Source: Gammaproteobacteria bacterium (GTDB lineage Bacteria > Pseudomonadota > Gammaproteobacteria > Steroidobacterales > Steroidobacteraceae). Taken from it: 9,327 nt of DNA. The translations under genes and the position numbers were made by a program. Where the stretch lies: NCBI GenBank assembly GCA_005877965.1, contig VBNP01000031.1, positions 1 through 9,327 on the forward strand, given 5' to 3'. A model generated the notes under the pieces. The model saw only the letters and a list, made by a program, of their open reading frames with translations, did not search any database and was not told where the DNA came from. Positions within the stretch are counted from its first letter, which is position 1. The number at the start of each line of letters is the position of its first letter. This document shows positions 1 through 6,840 of this stretch, in pieces.

Positions 1-422
1 GGCTTGATATCCCGGTGCACGACGTCGCGGCTGTGGGCGAAGCTCAGTGCATCCGCCACTTCCCGCGTGATCTGCAGCGCGTCCTCCAGCGGAAGCTGCT
101 GCTCTCGCTCCAGGCGGCCCCGCAGCGATTCGCCCTCCACGAACGGCATCACGTAGTAGAGGAACCCGTCGACCTGGCCCGAGTCGTGGAGCGGCAGGAT
201 GTGGGGGTGTGTCAGGCCGGCCGCGATCTCGATCTCGCGGAGAAACCGCTCGGGGCCGAGCGCCGTCGCGATCTCACCGCGGAGCACCTTGATCGCGACG
301 GGGCGGCCGTGTTTCCTGTCCCGAGCGAGATAGACGGTCGCCATGCCTCCGCGGCCCAGCTCGCGCTCGAGGTCGTAGCGGTCGGCGAGCGCCGTGCGGA
401 GGCGGGTGAACGGGTCGGTCAG
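1..422 (-). CDS. Ser/Thr protein kinase D, N-lobe only (PknB-type; C-terminal part outside window)
   Basis: The first 140 residues of a Hanks-type kinase are visible, running off the left edge inside the catalytic loop. Numbering from the CTG at 422, the Gly-rich loop GRGGMATV is at 23-30, the ATP-anchoring Lys of VAIK is Lys45, and HRDIK is at 136-140, so it is an RD kinase. It would phosphorylate Ser/Thr of unknown cytoplasmic partners. These positions match kinases B and C without any indel, which is the main reason for choosing CTG. The frame is closed upstream by TGA at 450-452, and no ATG, GTG or TTG lies between that stop and the Gly-rich loop. No Shine-Dalgarno precedes the CTG, so a 1-nt frameshift after ATG 451-453 is an alternative. 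It is more diverged than B and C are from each other. The sensor region is not visible. It starts 71 bp after the cupredoxin gene. Confidence 0.85.
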   Translation of the reverse strand, partial: MTDPFTRLRTALADRYDLERELGRGGMATVYLARDRKHGRPVAIKVLRGEIATALGPERFLREIEIAAGLTHPHILPLHDSGQVDGFLYYVMPFVEGESLRGRLEREQQLPLEDALQITREVADALSFAHSRDVVHRDIK

Positions 423-493
423 CGGGGCCCGGGGGCGAGGGACAGTCCATCATAGGGTCTCGGTCCCGGCGCGGCCAGAGGCCGTGGCGCCGA

Positions 494-892
494 TCAGCGC
501 GACTCGTCCACGTAGATGATCCCCGCCATCCCGAGCACTTCGTGTGGACTGCACACGTACACGTACTTGCCGGGCGGGAAGCGTGCGTCGATGACCACGT
601 CGTACGTCTGCCCTACCGAGGTCAACATCGGCCCGAGGCGCAGCTCGCCCAGGTCGGTGGCCGCGGGGATGCTTTTGAACTCCACGTTGTGAGGCATCCG
701 GCCCGCTTGGACGAACCGGACCGTATCGCGCGGCTGGGCGTGGACCCGTATCGGGTCGAACGCAATGCCGTACGGCACCCGCTCCACCATCTGCACCACG
801 ATCACGCCCGGGTGCGCCGGGGGCGCTGACTGCGCGCACACCGGCGTGCCCAGGCAACCGACCAACGCTACAAAGGGGATCAGGCGCGTCAT
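494..892 (-). CDS. Plastocyanin-like cupredoxin, exported blue-copper protein
   Basis: This 132-residue protein is probably an extracytoplasmic type I copper electron carrier. The C-terminal motif VCSPHEVLGM supplies the plastocyanin pattern C-x2-H-x4-M, and the upstream MPHNVEF supplies the other His ligand, so all four expected ligands are present. The N-terminus has a short basic region (MTR) and a hydrophobic stretch. Cleavage could follow VCA near residue 20 by signal peptidase I. Alternatively LVGC at 10-13 fits a lipobox, which would make it a lipoprotein. The ATG at 890-892 is chosen because the signal sequence begins there; the frame is open further upstream but that part is shadow coding of the preceding gene. 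It lies 11 bp after the 904-1401 gene, so the two are probably co-transcribed. Only a weak GGA precedes the start. The electron-transfer partner is unknown; pseudoazurin or halocyanin-type names would be equally acceptable. Confidence 0.88.
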   Translation of the reverse strand: MTRLIPFVALVGCLGTPVCAQSAPPAHPGVIVVQMVERVPYGIAFDPIRVHAQPRDTVRFVQAGRMPHNVEFKSIPAATDLGELRLGPMLTSVGQTYDVVIDARFPPGKYVYVCSPHEVLGMAGIIYVDESR

Positions 893-903
893 GGTCGTCC
901 GGC

Positions 904-1401
904 CTAGCGCAGCGCCATCGCCGGCTGGATCTGGAGGGTCCCGTCGGCGTCCAAATCGGCAAGACGCGCATCGACGGCCGCCTCGTACCCCTTGAAGCAC
1001 CCCTCGGTCACCACGCCCAATAGCCGCATCCTCCCCGTCTTCCAGTTGACCGTGCCATACAGATCCGCTACGAGCGAGTCCTCGCCCTGGCCCGCGGGGG
1101 CGACGATCCAGCGCGTCTTGACCTGCCAGATCGGGTTGGCGGTCTCCATCAGGCTGCCGAGGGGCTCGAGCGTCACGACGAGACCGCCGCTCATGGAGCC
1201 GCTCACGCGGCCGGACCAGACATTGCTCGTGTGATCGATCTGGCTGACGCCCGCGAACTGCCCGGCGAACCCGAGGGTCAGGCCGTTCGCCTGAGCGGCG
1301 CAGGCTGAGTGGTCGGTTGTTCTCTGGGGAGCCGCGTACGAGGTCACGAGCAGCGCGGCGAGCGCCCCGACGGCAGCGGGAATGCGAGCGATGGCACCCA
1401 T
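904..1401 (-). CDS. Exported 165-residue protein of unknown function
   Basis: I do not recognise the family. The N-terminus is a classical signal peptide: MGAIAR, then a hydrophobic core at about 7-22, with likely cleavage after SYA or YAA at about 23-24. The mature part of about 140 residues is rich in alternating hydrophobic and Gly residues (LTLGFAGQF, VSGSMSGGLVVTLEP, VADLYGTVNWKTGRMRLLG), suggesting an antiparallel beta barrel or sandwich. It loosely resembles small secreted allene-oxide-cyclase-like or lipocalin-like barrels, but that is weak. Two cysteines (34 and 135) could form a disulfide. Residues 149-154 read DLDADG, a DxDxDG calcium-type loop, but no acidic residue falls at loop position 12. 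The ATG start is well supported by AGGAG six bases upstream. It precedes the cupredoxin by 11 bp, so the pair is probably one operon acting in the same envelope compartment. Confidence 0.85.
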   Translation of the reverse strand: MGAIARIPAAVGALAALLVTSYAAPQRTTDHSACAAQANGLTLGFAGQFAGVSQIDHTSNVWSGRVSGSMSGGLVVTLEPLGSLMETANPIWQVKTRWIVAPAGQGEDSLVADLYGTVNWKTGRMRLLGVVTEGCFKGYEAAVDARLADLDADGTLQIQPAMALR

Positions 1402-1407
1402 GGAAGT

Positions 1408-1412
1408 CTCCT
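1408..1412 (-). promoter_or_regulatory. Shine-Dalgarno of the 165-residue exported protein
   Basis: AGGAG on the minus strand lies six bases before the ATG at 1399-1401. It is the strongest ribosome binding site in the window and fixes that start. The 151-bp gap behind it (1402-1552) shows no convincing -35/-10 pair and no hairpin followed by a T-tract, so I cannot say whether the two small genes have their own promoter or are read from the kinase array. Confidence 0.75.
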
Positions 1413-1552
1413 GCGGTGTTAGTCGTGGGCCCAGGGGGCAGCGGAGCGCTGGCCGTGAGCACGCGCCTACGTTAAGGCAGGCAGGTCAGGCGGGTATCAG
1501 AAAGCCGTCAGAAGCGGACCTGCGCTACAGACCTTGGGTGCGGTGGCGGGGG

Positions 1553-3883
1553 CTACCTCAGGCTCGAATCTGGTAGCCCGATCTGCTTTACGAGCGTCCG
1601 ATAGCGCAAGTCGCCGCGAATCGGATCAAAGGCTGGAAAGTAAGGAAGGGCCAGCAGGTAGGCGGACCGGTCTGTGTAGGCCGTGTCGAGCCACGCGAAG
1701 GCTCGGTCGCGCTCGCCGAGGAGAGCGTAGGCCCCGGCGATTGTGACGACATCAACATATCCACGGGACCGTTTGGCGATCAGCTCACGGAGCGCGCTAC
1801 GCGCTTCCCTCACACGACCAAGTCTCGCAAGGATCCCGGGCGGAGCGCTTCCGGCTAGTTGAAACTCGGCGAGCGCTTCACGTTCCCTGTCTGCCAGGAA
1901 CAGGGCGTAGCCCAGACTCAAGTGGACGCCCGCGTTGTGCGGGTCGAGATCGAGAATACTACGGTACTGACGTATGGCTTGGTCATACCTACGTGCGTAC
2001 CGCAGCCAGTTGCCCAGCAGTTGCCTCACGGCGGGCGACAGCGGATCGAGAGCCTGTGCCTGTCGGAATGCCGCTAGGGCCGAGTCGAGCTGCCCGAGTG
2101 CGCCCAGCAACAGTCCCTCGTAGAGGTACACCGTGCTGGAACTCGGATTGGCCGCGATAGCCCGACCGAGATCGTGTCTCGCCGCTTTGAAGTTCCACTC
2201 GTAAAGCAGTTCGACGGCACCGAGCGCGGCTAATCCCTCCCCGAGCGTCGAGTCGATGCTCAGCGCCTTCAGGGCGGCTTCCCTCGCCTGGGGATACGCT
2301 TCCCGGGGAGCAATGAAATCGTCCGCGAGTGACATCCAAGAATCCGCAATACCAGCCCAGGCCAGCGCGTAGCGCGGATCCCTGGACAAGGCTTGCTGAT
2401 ACAACTCGATACTGCCACGAAGGTCGGGCTCGGTTTGCTTATTGTAGAAGTAGCGGCCCTTGAGATATAGATCGTGCGCCTCGACGTCTCGCGTCGGCGT
2501 CATGGAGAGGGCTTCTCGCTCAGGAGCCGCGAGCGCCACGTCCAATGCACCGGCCACTCTCTCCGCGAGGTTGGACTCCACGTCGAAGACACCGGCCAAG
2601 ACGGTATCGTATTGTTTGGCCCACACCTGGTTGGCATCCACGGCCCGCATCAAAGCAGTACTTACCCGAACGCGATTCGGTCTCCTTGCTGACTTCTCCC
2701 ACCGGACCGTTCCCGCCACGATGTATTCGACGCCGAGTTCCTTGCCTATCGCCTGTGGGCTCTTGGTCGTCTTCTTGTAACCCATGGCGCTCTGTCGGGC
2801 AATCACGCTGAGGCTGGGCACACTCCCAAGTCGCGTCGTGATTGCCTCCGAGAGTCCGTCGGCGAAATACTCGTCTTCGGGCGCCCCAAGGTTCTCGAGC
2901 GGGAGTACCACCAGCATCTTGTGGCTCGCGGCAGGCCCGGAGTCGCCGCGGGGCAACAATTTCGTCCGCAGGCCATGGGCGAGCGCGGCAACCAGGCTTA
3001 TCCCGACAGCGATCAAGGCATACGAGCCCGCCCGGTTCCGGCGTGCGCCGGCCGGCCTGTCGAGCGCGTTCGCAAACTCCACCGGAGTACCGAACCGATC
3101 CGCCGGCGCTTTGGCCAGCGCCCGCATGATCGCCGCGTCCACCGCCGGCGGGATCGTCTCCCGCAGTCGCCGCACCGACGGGACCGGATCCGTGAACCGC
3201 TTGGCGATCACCACCTGCGCGCTCGGCCCGGTATAGGGCGGCTCCCCAGCGAGCATCTCATACAGCACGCACGCGAGACTGTAGACGTCGCTCCGCCCGT
3301 CGATCGCCCCGCCCCCGCTCGCCTGCTCGGGACTCATGTACGCCGGCGTTCCCACGGGGATCCCCGTCTCCGTGAGCCCCCCGCCCCCGGCCTGCGTGAT
3401 CGCCCGCGCGATCCCGAAGTCCGCCACCACCGCCTCGCCGCCCGACAGCAGAATGTTCTCCGGTTTGATGTCGCGGTGCACCACGTCGTGGCTGTGGGCG
3501 TAAGCAAGGGCGCTCGCCACCTCGCGCGTGATCCGCAGGGCCTCCTCGACCGGCAGTTGACCCTCCCGCTCGAGCCGGTCGCGCAGGGATTCTCCCTCGA
3601 TGTACGGCATGACATAAAAGAGGAAGCCGGCCGCCTCGCCCGACTCGTGCAGCGGGAGGATGTGCGGGTGGGTGAGCCGGGCGGCGACTTCGATCTCCCG
3701 CAGAAATCGCTCGGGGCCGAGTGCCGCCGCGATCTCGGGGCGGAGGACCTTGATGGCGACGGGGCGGCCGTGCCGGAGATCACGTGCGAGGAACACGGTG
3801 GCCATCCCGCCGCGCCCCAGCTCCCGCTCGAGCGCGTAGCGGTCCGCCAGGGCCGCGCGGAGGGCGTCGAGCGGCAGACTCAG
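1553..3883 (-). CDS. Receptor Ser/Thr kinase C: kinase, TM, TolB-like domain, TPRs
   Basis: This 776-residue transmembrane Ser/Thr kinase has its kinase domain at about 13-274: Gly-rich loop 23-30, Lys45, HRDIKPEN 136-143 with catalytic Asp138, DFG 155-157, TxT (171/173) in the activation loop as in PknB, and SPE 184-186. One transmembrane helix at about 286-304 is followed by a classical TolB/FlgO-like domain at about 322-455 (VLPLENLG, EYFADGLSEAI, GKELGVEYIVAGTVR), as in many kinase and adenylate-cyclase fusions. TPR-type helical repeats run from about 467 to 680, and the tail contains FDPIRGDLRYRTL. The C-terminal part is probably extracytoplasmic and may sense ligands or proteins. CTG 3881-3883 is taken as start: it overlaps the TGA of kinase B as CTGA, has GGAG eight bases upstream, and aligns with the B and D starts. 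The nearest upstream ATG (4049-4051) would add 56 residues that are only shadow coding of B. The stop is TAG. Confidence 0.93.
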   Translation of the reverse strand: MSLPLDALRAALADRYALERELGRGGMATVFLARDLRHGRPVAIKVLRPEIAAALGPERFLREIEVAARLTHPHILPLHESGEAAGFLFYVMPYIEGESLRDRLEREGQLPVEEALRITREVASALAYAHSHDVVHRDIKPENILLSGGEAVVADFGIARAITQAGGGGLTETGIPVGTPAYMSPEQASGGGAIDGRSDVYSLACVLYEMLAGEPPYTGPSAQVVIAKRFTDPVPSVRRLRETIPPAVDAAIMRALAKAPADRFGTPVEFANALDRPAGARRNRAGSYALIAVGISLVAALAHGLRTKLLPRGDSGPAASHKMLVVLPLENLGAPEDEYFADGLSEAITTRLGSVPSLSVIARQSAMGYKKTTKSPQAIGKELGVEYIVAGTVRWEKSARRPNRVRVSTALMRAVDANQVWAKQYDTVLAGVFDVESNLAERVAGALDVALAAPEREALSMTPTRDVEAHDLYLKGRYFYNKQTEPDLRGSIELYQQALSRDPRYALAWAGIADSWMSLADDFIAPREAYPQAREAALKALSIDSTLGEGLAALGAVELLYEWNFKAARHDLGRAIAANPSSSTVYLYEGLLLGALGQLDSALAAFRQAQALDPLSPAVRQLLGNWLRYARRYDQAIRQYRSILDLDPHNAGVHLSLGYALFLADREREALAEFQLAGSAPPGILARLGRVREARSALRELIAKRSRGYVDVVTIAGAYALLGERDRAFAWLDTAYTDRSAYLLALPYFPAFDPIRGDLRYRTLVKQIGLPDSSLR
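3091..3883. repeat. Direct repeat, copy 1: catalytic module of kinase C
   Basis: This 793-bp segment encodes nearly the whole kinase domain of C. It aligns without indels to 6048-6840 at a constant offset of 2957 bp, with about 90% or higher identity judged by eye. The stretch 3708-3829 is identical to 6665-6786 at all 122 positions. Similarity fades at the end of the kinase domain and is absent from the transmembrane and sensor regions. Confidence 0.85.
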
Positions 3884-6840
3884 GGTCGCGGCTCCGCGCT
3901 CAGCCGCTTCAGCGCCGCGCGCGCCTCGGCGACGTACGGCTGCAGCTCGGGGTCCGCGTGCATCCACACCGCGGCCACGAAACTGTAGCCTGCGAGCGCG
4001 TTCGCCCGATTTCCCAGCCGCTCGTTGACGCGGGCTCGCTCCAGCGCCCAAAACGATTCACGCAGGGGGCTGCGCCCGGCAATGTTCTTTATCTCTCGCT
4101 CCAACCGGCTGGCTGCCTCCGGCCCTCGGCCGCGGGCTTCTAGCAGCTGGGCGGTGACGAGACGCTCGTCATCACAGTACGGGCACAGCGAGTCCGGGAG
4201 CGTCAGAAATGTGTTGAGCGCATCGCTCGTATCCCCCCGAGCGAGCGCGAGGTAGCCCCGTGCGGCCGCTGCCGAGTAGCGCCAATCGAACCACGGGGAG
4301 TCACGCTTCGATAGCGCGGGGGACGCTGCGTGGGACTCAGCCCCGCCGCGTCCCGCCGCGTGGTGCTCCATGTCGTCAGCCGTTCGCACGAACGCGACCA
4401 ACGAGAGTGTATCCTTCCGCGCGCTCCACCAGGGGAGCGCCAGCATGGTCAATTGCTCGCCGCTTCGAAGCTCCCGTGCAAACTCGGTTGCCGCCGAGTC
4501 GGAACGAACCACCCCCAGCAGCGCGAACTCTGCTAACGACCCCGAAAACACTAACCGCATCCCCGTGGGAATCGCGACGAGAGCCTCCCGAAGATGCCCG
4601 CGGTAGGCGAGCATGTCCGCGAGCCACGCGGCCGCAAAGCTCGAGTCGCCTCCCAGAATGGCAACCCCGCGCGGCTCCGCGAGGCGGCGAGCCACTGAAA
4701 CGCCAACCTCGGCCGTGTCGGGCCAACCGGACAACATGCCGAACGTGTTGAACAGCTGCTCGCCCGACATCGCCGCCAGAATGCTGTCTCCTTGACGAGC
4801 AGCCGAGCGGCCGGCCTCCAACTGGTCTTCGATGTACGCGACCACCGGGAAGAAGTCGGCTGCTCGGCCGAGGGCGAGATACGCCCGGGTGTACCGCCGC
4901 GCGGCCGCGACGTCCTGCGATCGCAGCGCGCACTCGATCGTGTGAGACACGATCGCGGGTGCAAACCCGGAGTCGAGCGCGATCGCCCGATCCATCGCCT
5001 CGCGAATCTGCTGTTGTGTGACGGACGCGCCGGGTCCGAAGCCGAAGTGGTAACGCGCTTCGCCGAGCTCGTACCAGAGCTCCGGGTCCTCGGGATAACG
5101 GCGGGTGGCTTCTTCAAGCGTGCGGTAGAGGCGGCGACCCTCATCCCACACGACCGTTCCGCTCGCCCTCAGCCAATACGCCCCGAAAATCGCCGCAGCC
5201 AGCGAATCAATCGTGACCAGCAAGCTCTCACGCGGCGCGAGGTGGTGATTCAAAGCGGCCGCGCGAAAGGCATAGGTGACCCACAGCGAGTCCTGGTGGC
5301 CTCGCCACCACAGCACTTGAGAAATACGCCGTAAGGCCGGCGCGAACGTGCTGTCGGCCCCGATCGCGCGGCGGTAGTGCACAAGGGCCGACTCGAGGGC
5401 GAGCCGACGGTAGAACTGCTCGCCTTGCAAGAATTCCCGGAGCGCGGAGAGGTTGGTCGAACCGAACGACGAGACCCGCACCGCCACGATCGGGCGGGTC
5501 TGACCGAGCTCCCGCAGCAGCGCGACGGTGAGCGAGTCGGACAGCCGATCCATCCGCGCGGTGTGATCGCGTCGCTCGACTTGCGCCACCACATTGCCGC
5601 TGGCCGCGTCGAGAATCGAGGCCGATATGCGAACGGTGTCTAGCCCGGCTCCGACGATATTCCCGAAGACGGCGAGGCGCGCTCCGGTCCGGCGGCCGAG
5701 CTCCTCGGCCGATGTCGGATCGGCCCGCCCGCTCCAGCGGCGAACCACTACGGTCGGTGAAACCGTGCGCAACGGGCCCGCTCCATCCAAGTTGCGCGAC
5801 AAGACGTCCACCAGGCCTTCATGCCACAGCTCGAGCTTCGGGTCGAGCACGTCGAACGGCGCGACGGCGATCAGGTTCGGGTCGAGCACGGGGCCGCCCC
5901 CGGCACGCCAGTGCAGCACGGCCACTACTAGCACCCCGAGGGCAGCGGTGACGGCGCCCGCCACTAGGAGGCGGCGGGCGGAGCGCCGCGACTGAACTGC
6001 TGGGGCTCCCGAGGGCATCAGGGCCTCGGCGAACTGGGCCGCGGTCACAAACCGGTCCACAGGCGCCTTCGCTAGCGCTCGCGTGATCGCCGCATCCACC
6101 GCCGGCGGCACCGTCTCTCGCAGCCGCCGCACCGACGGCACCGGATCGGTGAACCGCTTGGCGATCACGACCTGCGCGCTCGGCCCGGTATAGGGCGGCT
6201 CCCCAGCGAGCATCTCGTACAGCACGCACGCCAGACTGTACACGTCGCTCCGCCCGTCGATCGGCCCACCCCCGCTTGCCTGCTCGGGACTCATGTAGGC
6301 CGGCGTCCCCACGGGGATCCCCGTTTCCGTAAGCTTGCTGCCGGCCGCTTGCGTGATCGCCCGCGCAATCCCGAAATCCGCCACCACCGCCTCGCCGCCC
6401 GACAACAGGATGTTCTCCGGTTTGATATCCCGGTGCACCACGTCGTGGCTGTGGGCGTAAGCAAGGGCGCTCGCCACGTCGCGCGTGATCCGCAGGGCCT
6501 CCTCGACCAGCAGTTGACCCTCCCGCTCGAGCCGGTCGCGCAGCGATTCGCTTTCGATGTACGGCATGACGTAATAAAGGAACCCCGCCGCTTCCCCTGA
6601 GTCGTGCAGCGGCAGGATGTGCGGGTGGGTGAGCCGCGCCGCGACTTCGATCTCCCGCAGGAAGCGCTCGGGGCCGAGTGCCGCCGCGATCTCGGGGCGG
6701 AGGACCTTGATGGCGACGGGGCGGCCGTGCCGGAGATCACGTGCGAGGAACACGGTGGCCATCCCGCCGCGCCCCAGCTCCCGCTCCAGCGCATAGCGCT
6801 CCGCGAGCGCCGCGCGCAGGGCCTCGAGCGGTGTAGTCAC
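3880..6840 (-). CDS. Receptor Ser/Thr kinase B with divergent TolB-like and helical-repeat C-terminal region
   Basis: This 986-residue transmembrane Ser/Thr kinase carries all catalytic motifs at the same positions as kinase C: Gly-rich loop 23-30, Lys45, HRDIKPEN 136-143, DFG 155-157, TxT 171/173, SPE 184-186. It differs from C at only about twenty residues over the kinase domain. One transmembrane helix lies at about 291-310, preceded by Arg-rich RRSARR, which suggests an inside kinase. From about 319 a TolB-like fold follows (PNLIAVAPFDVLD, LWHEGLVDVLSRNLDG, ELGRRTGARLAVFGNI). Weak TPR-like helical repeats run from about 505 to the end. This part is unlike C but homologous to kinase A throughout, ending in ADPELQPYV. 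A CPYC motif lies at 886-889. The start is GTG 6838-6840, overlapping the TGA of A as GTGA, with GGAGG seven bases upstream; the upstream ATG at 7015-7017 adds only shadow sequence of A. Ligand and substrates are unknown. Confidence 0.93.
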   Translation of the reverse strand: MTTPLEALRAALAERYALERELGRGGMATVFLARDLRHGRPVAIKVLRPEIAAALGPERFLREIEVAARLTHPHILPLHDSGEAAGFLYYVMPYIESESLRDRLEREGQLLVEEALRITRDVASALAYAHSHDVVHRDIKPENILLSGGEAVVADFGIARAITQAAGSKLTETGIPVGTPAYMSPEQASGGGPIDGRSDVYSLACVLYEMLAGEPPYTGPSAQVVIAKRFTDPVPSVRRLRETVPPAVDAAITRALAKAPVDRFVTAAQFAEALMPSGAPAVQSRRSARRLLVAGAVTAALGVLVVAVLHWRAGGGPVLDPNLIAVAPFDVLDPKLELWHEGLVDVLSRNLDGAGPLRTVSPTVVVRRWSGRADPTSAEELGRRTGARLAVFGNIVGAGLDTVRISASILDAASGNVVAQVERRDHTARMDRLSDSLTVALLRELGQTRPIVAVRVSSFGSTNLSALREFLQGEQFYRRLALESALVHYRRAIGADSTFAPALRRISQVLWWRGHQDSLWVTYAFRAAALNHHLAPRESLLVTIDSLAAAIFGAYWLRASGTVVWDEGRRLYRTLEEATRRYPEDPELWYELGEARYHFGFGPGASVTQQQIREAMDRAIALDSGFAPAIVSHTIECALRSQDVAAARRYTRAYLALGRAADFFPVVAYIEDQLEAGRSAARQGDSILAAMSGEQLFNTFGMLSGWPDTAEVGVSVARRLAEPRGVAILGGDSSFAAAWLADMLAYRGHLREALVAIPTGMRLVFSGSLAEFALLGVVRSDSAATEFARELRSGEQLTMLALPWWSARKDTLSLVAFVRTADDMEHHAAGRGGAESHAASPALSKRDSPWFDWRYSAAAARGYLALARGDTSDALNTFLTLPDSLCPYCDDERLVTAQLLEARGRGPEAASRLEREIKNIAGRSPLRESFWALERARVNERLGNRANALAGYSFVAAVWMHADPELQPYVAEARAALKRLSAEPRP
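3892..3895 (-). promoter_or_regulatory. Shine-Dalgarno for kinase C inside the 3' end of kinase B
   Basis: GGAG on the minus strand lies eight bases before the CTG at 3881-3883. It is formed by the Ala-Glu codons GCG GAG near the C-terminus of kinase B. It supports CTG as a real start and translational coupling of C to B. Confidence 0.55.
6048..6840. repeat. Direct repeat, copy 2: catalytic module of kinase B
   Basis: Partner of 3091-3883, in the same orientation and 2957 bp away. It includes the 122-bp exact match at 6665-6786, which spans the Gly-rich loop, the Lys of VAIK and the following helix. Many synonymous third positions are identical, which points to recent duplication or gene conversion and not to protein-level selection alone. 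Confidence 0.85.

Noticed and set aside
1439..1451. Possible terminator hairpin (CAGCG / CGCTG, 3-nt loop) between kinase C and the small genes
   Set aside because: The stem is only five base pairs and no T-tract follows. In high-GC sequence this is expected by chance.
893..1462. N-terminal extension of the cupredoxin frame up to an ATG at 1460-1462
   Set aside because: The extension overlaps the 904-1401 gene in another frame and is Arg-rich shadow sequence. The cupredoxin signal peptide begins at ATG 890-892.
2921..3988. 355-residue plus-strand open frame opposite the kinase C N-terminus
   Set aside because: It is antisense to a well-supported kinase domain. High GC keeps opposite frames open, the product is Arg/Pro/His-rich without domain signals, and a similar antisense frame recurs opposite the kinase domain of B.
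4174..4185. CPYC as a glutaredoxin active site
   Set aside because: The flanking sequence is helical repeat within a receptor kinase; no thioredoxin-fold landmarks such as the cis-Pro segment are visible. Kept only as a possible metal or redox pair.
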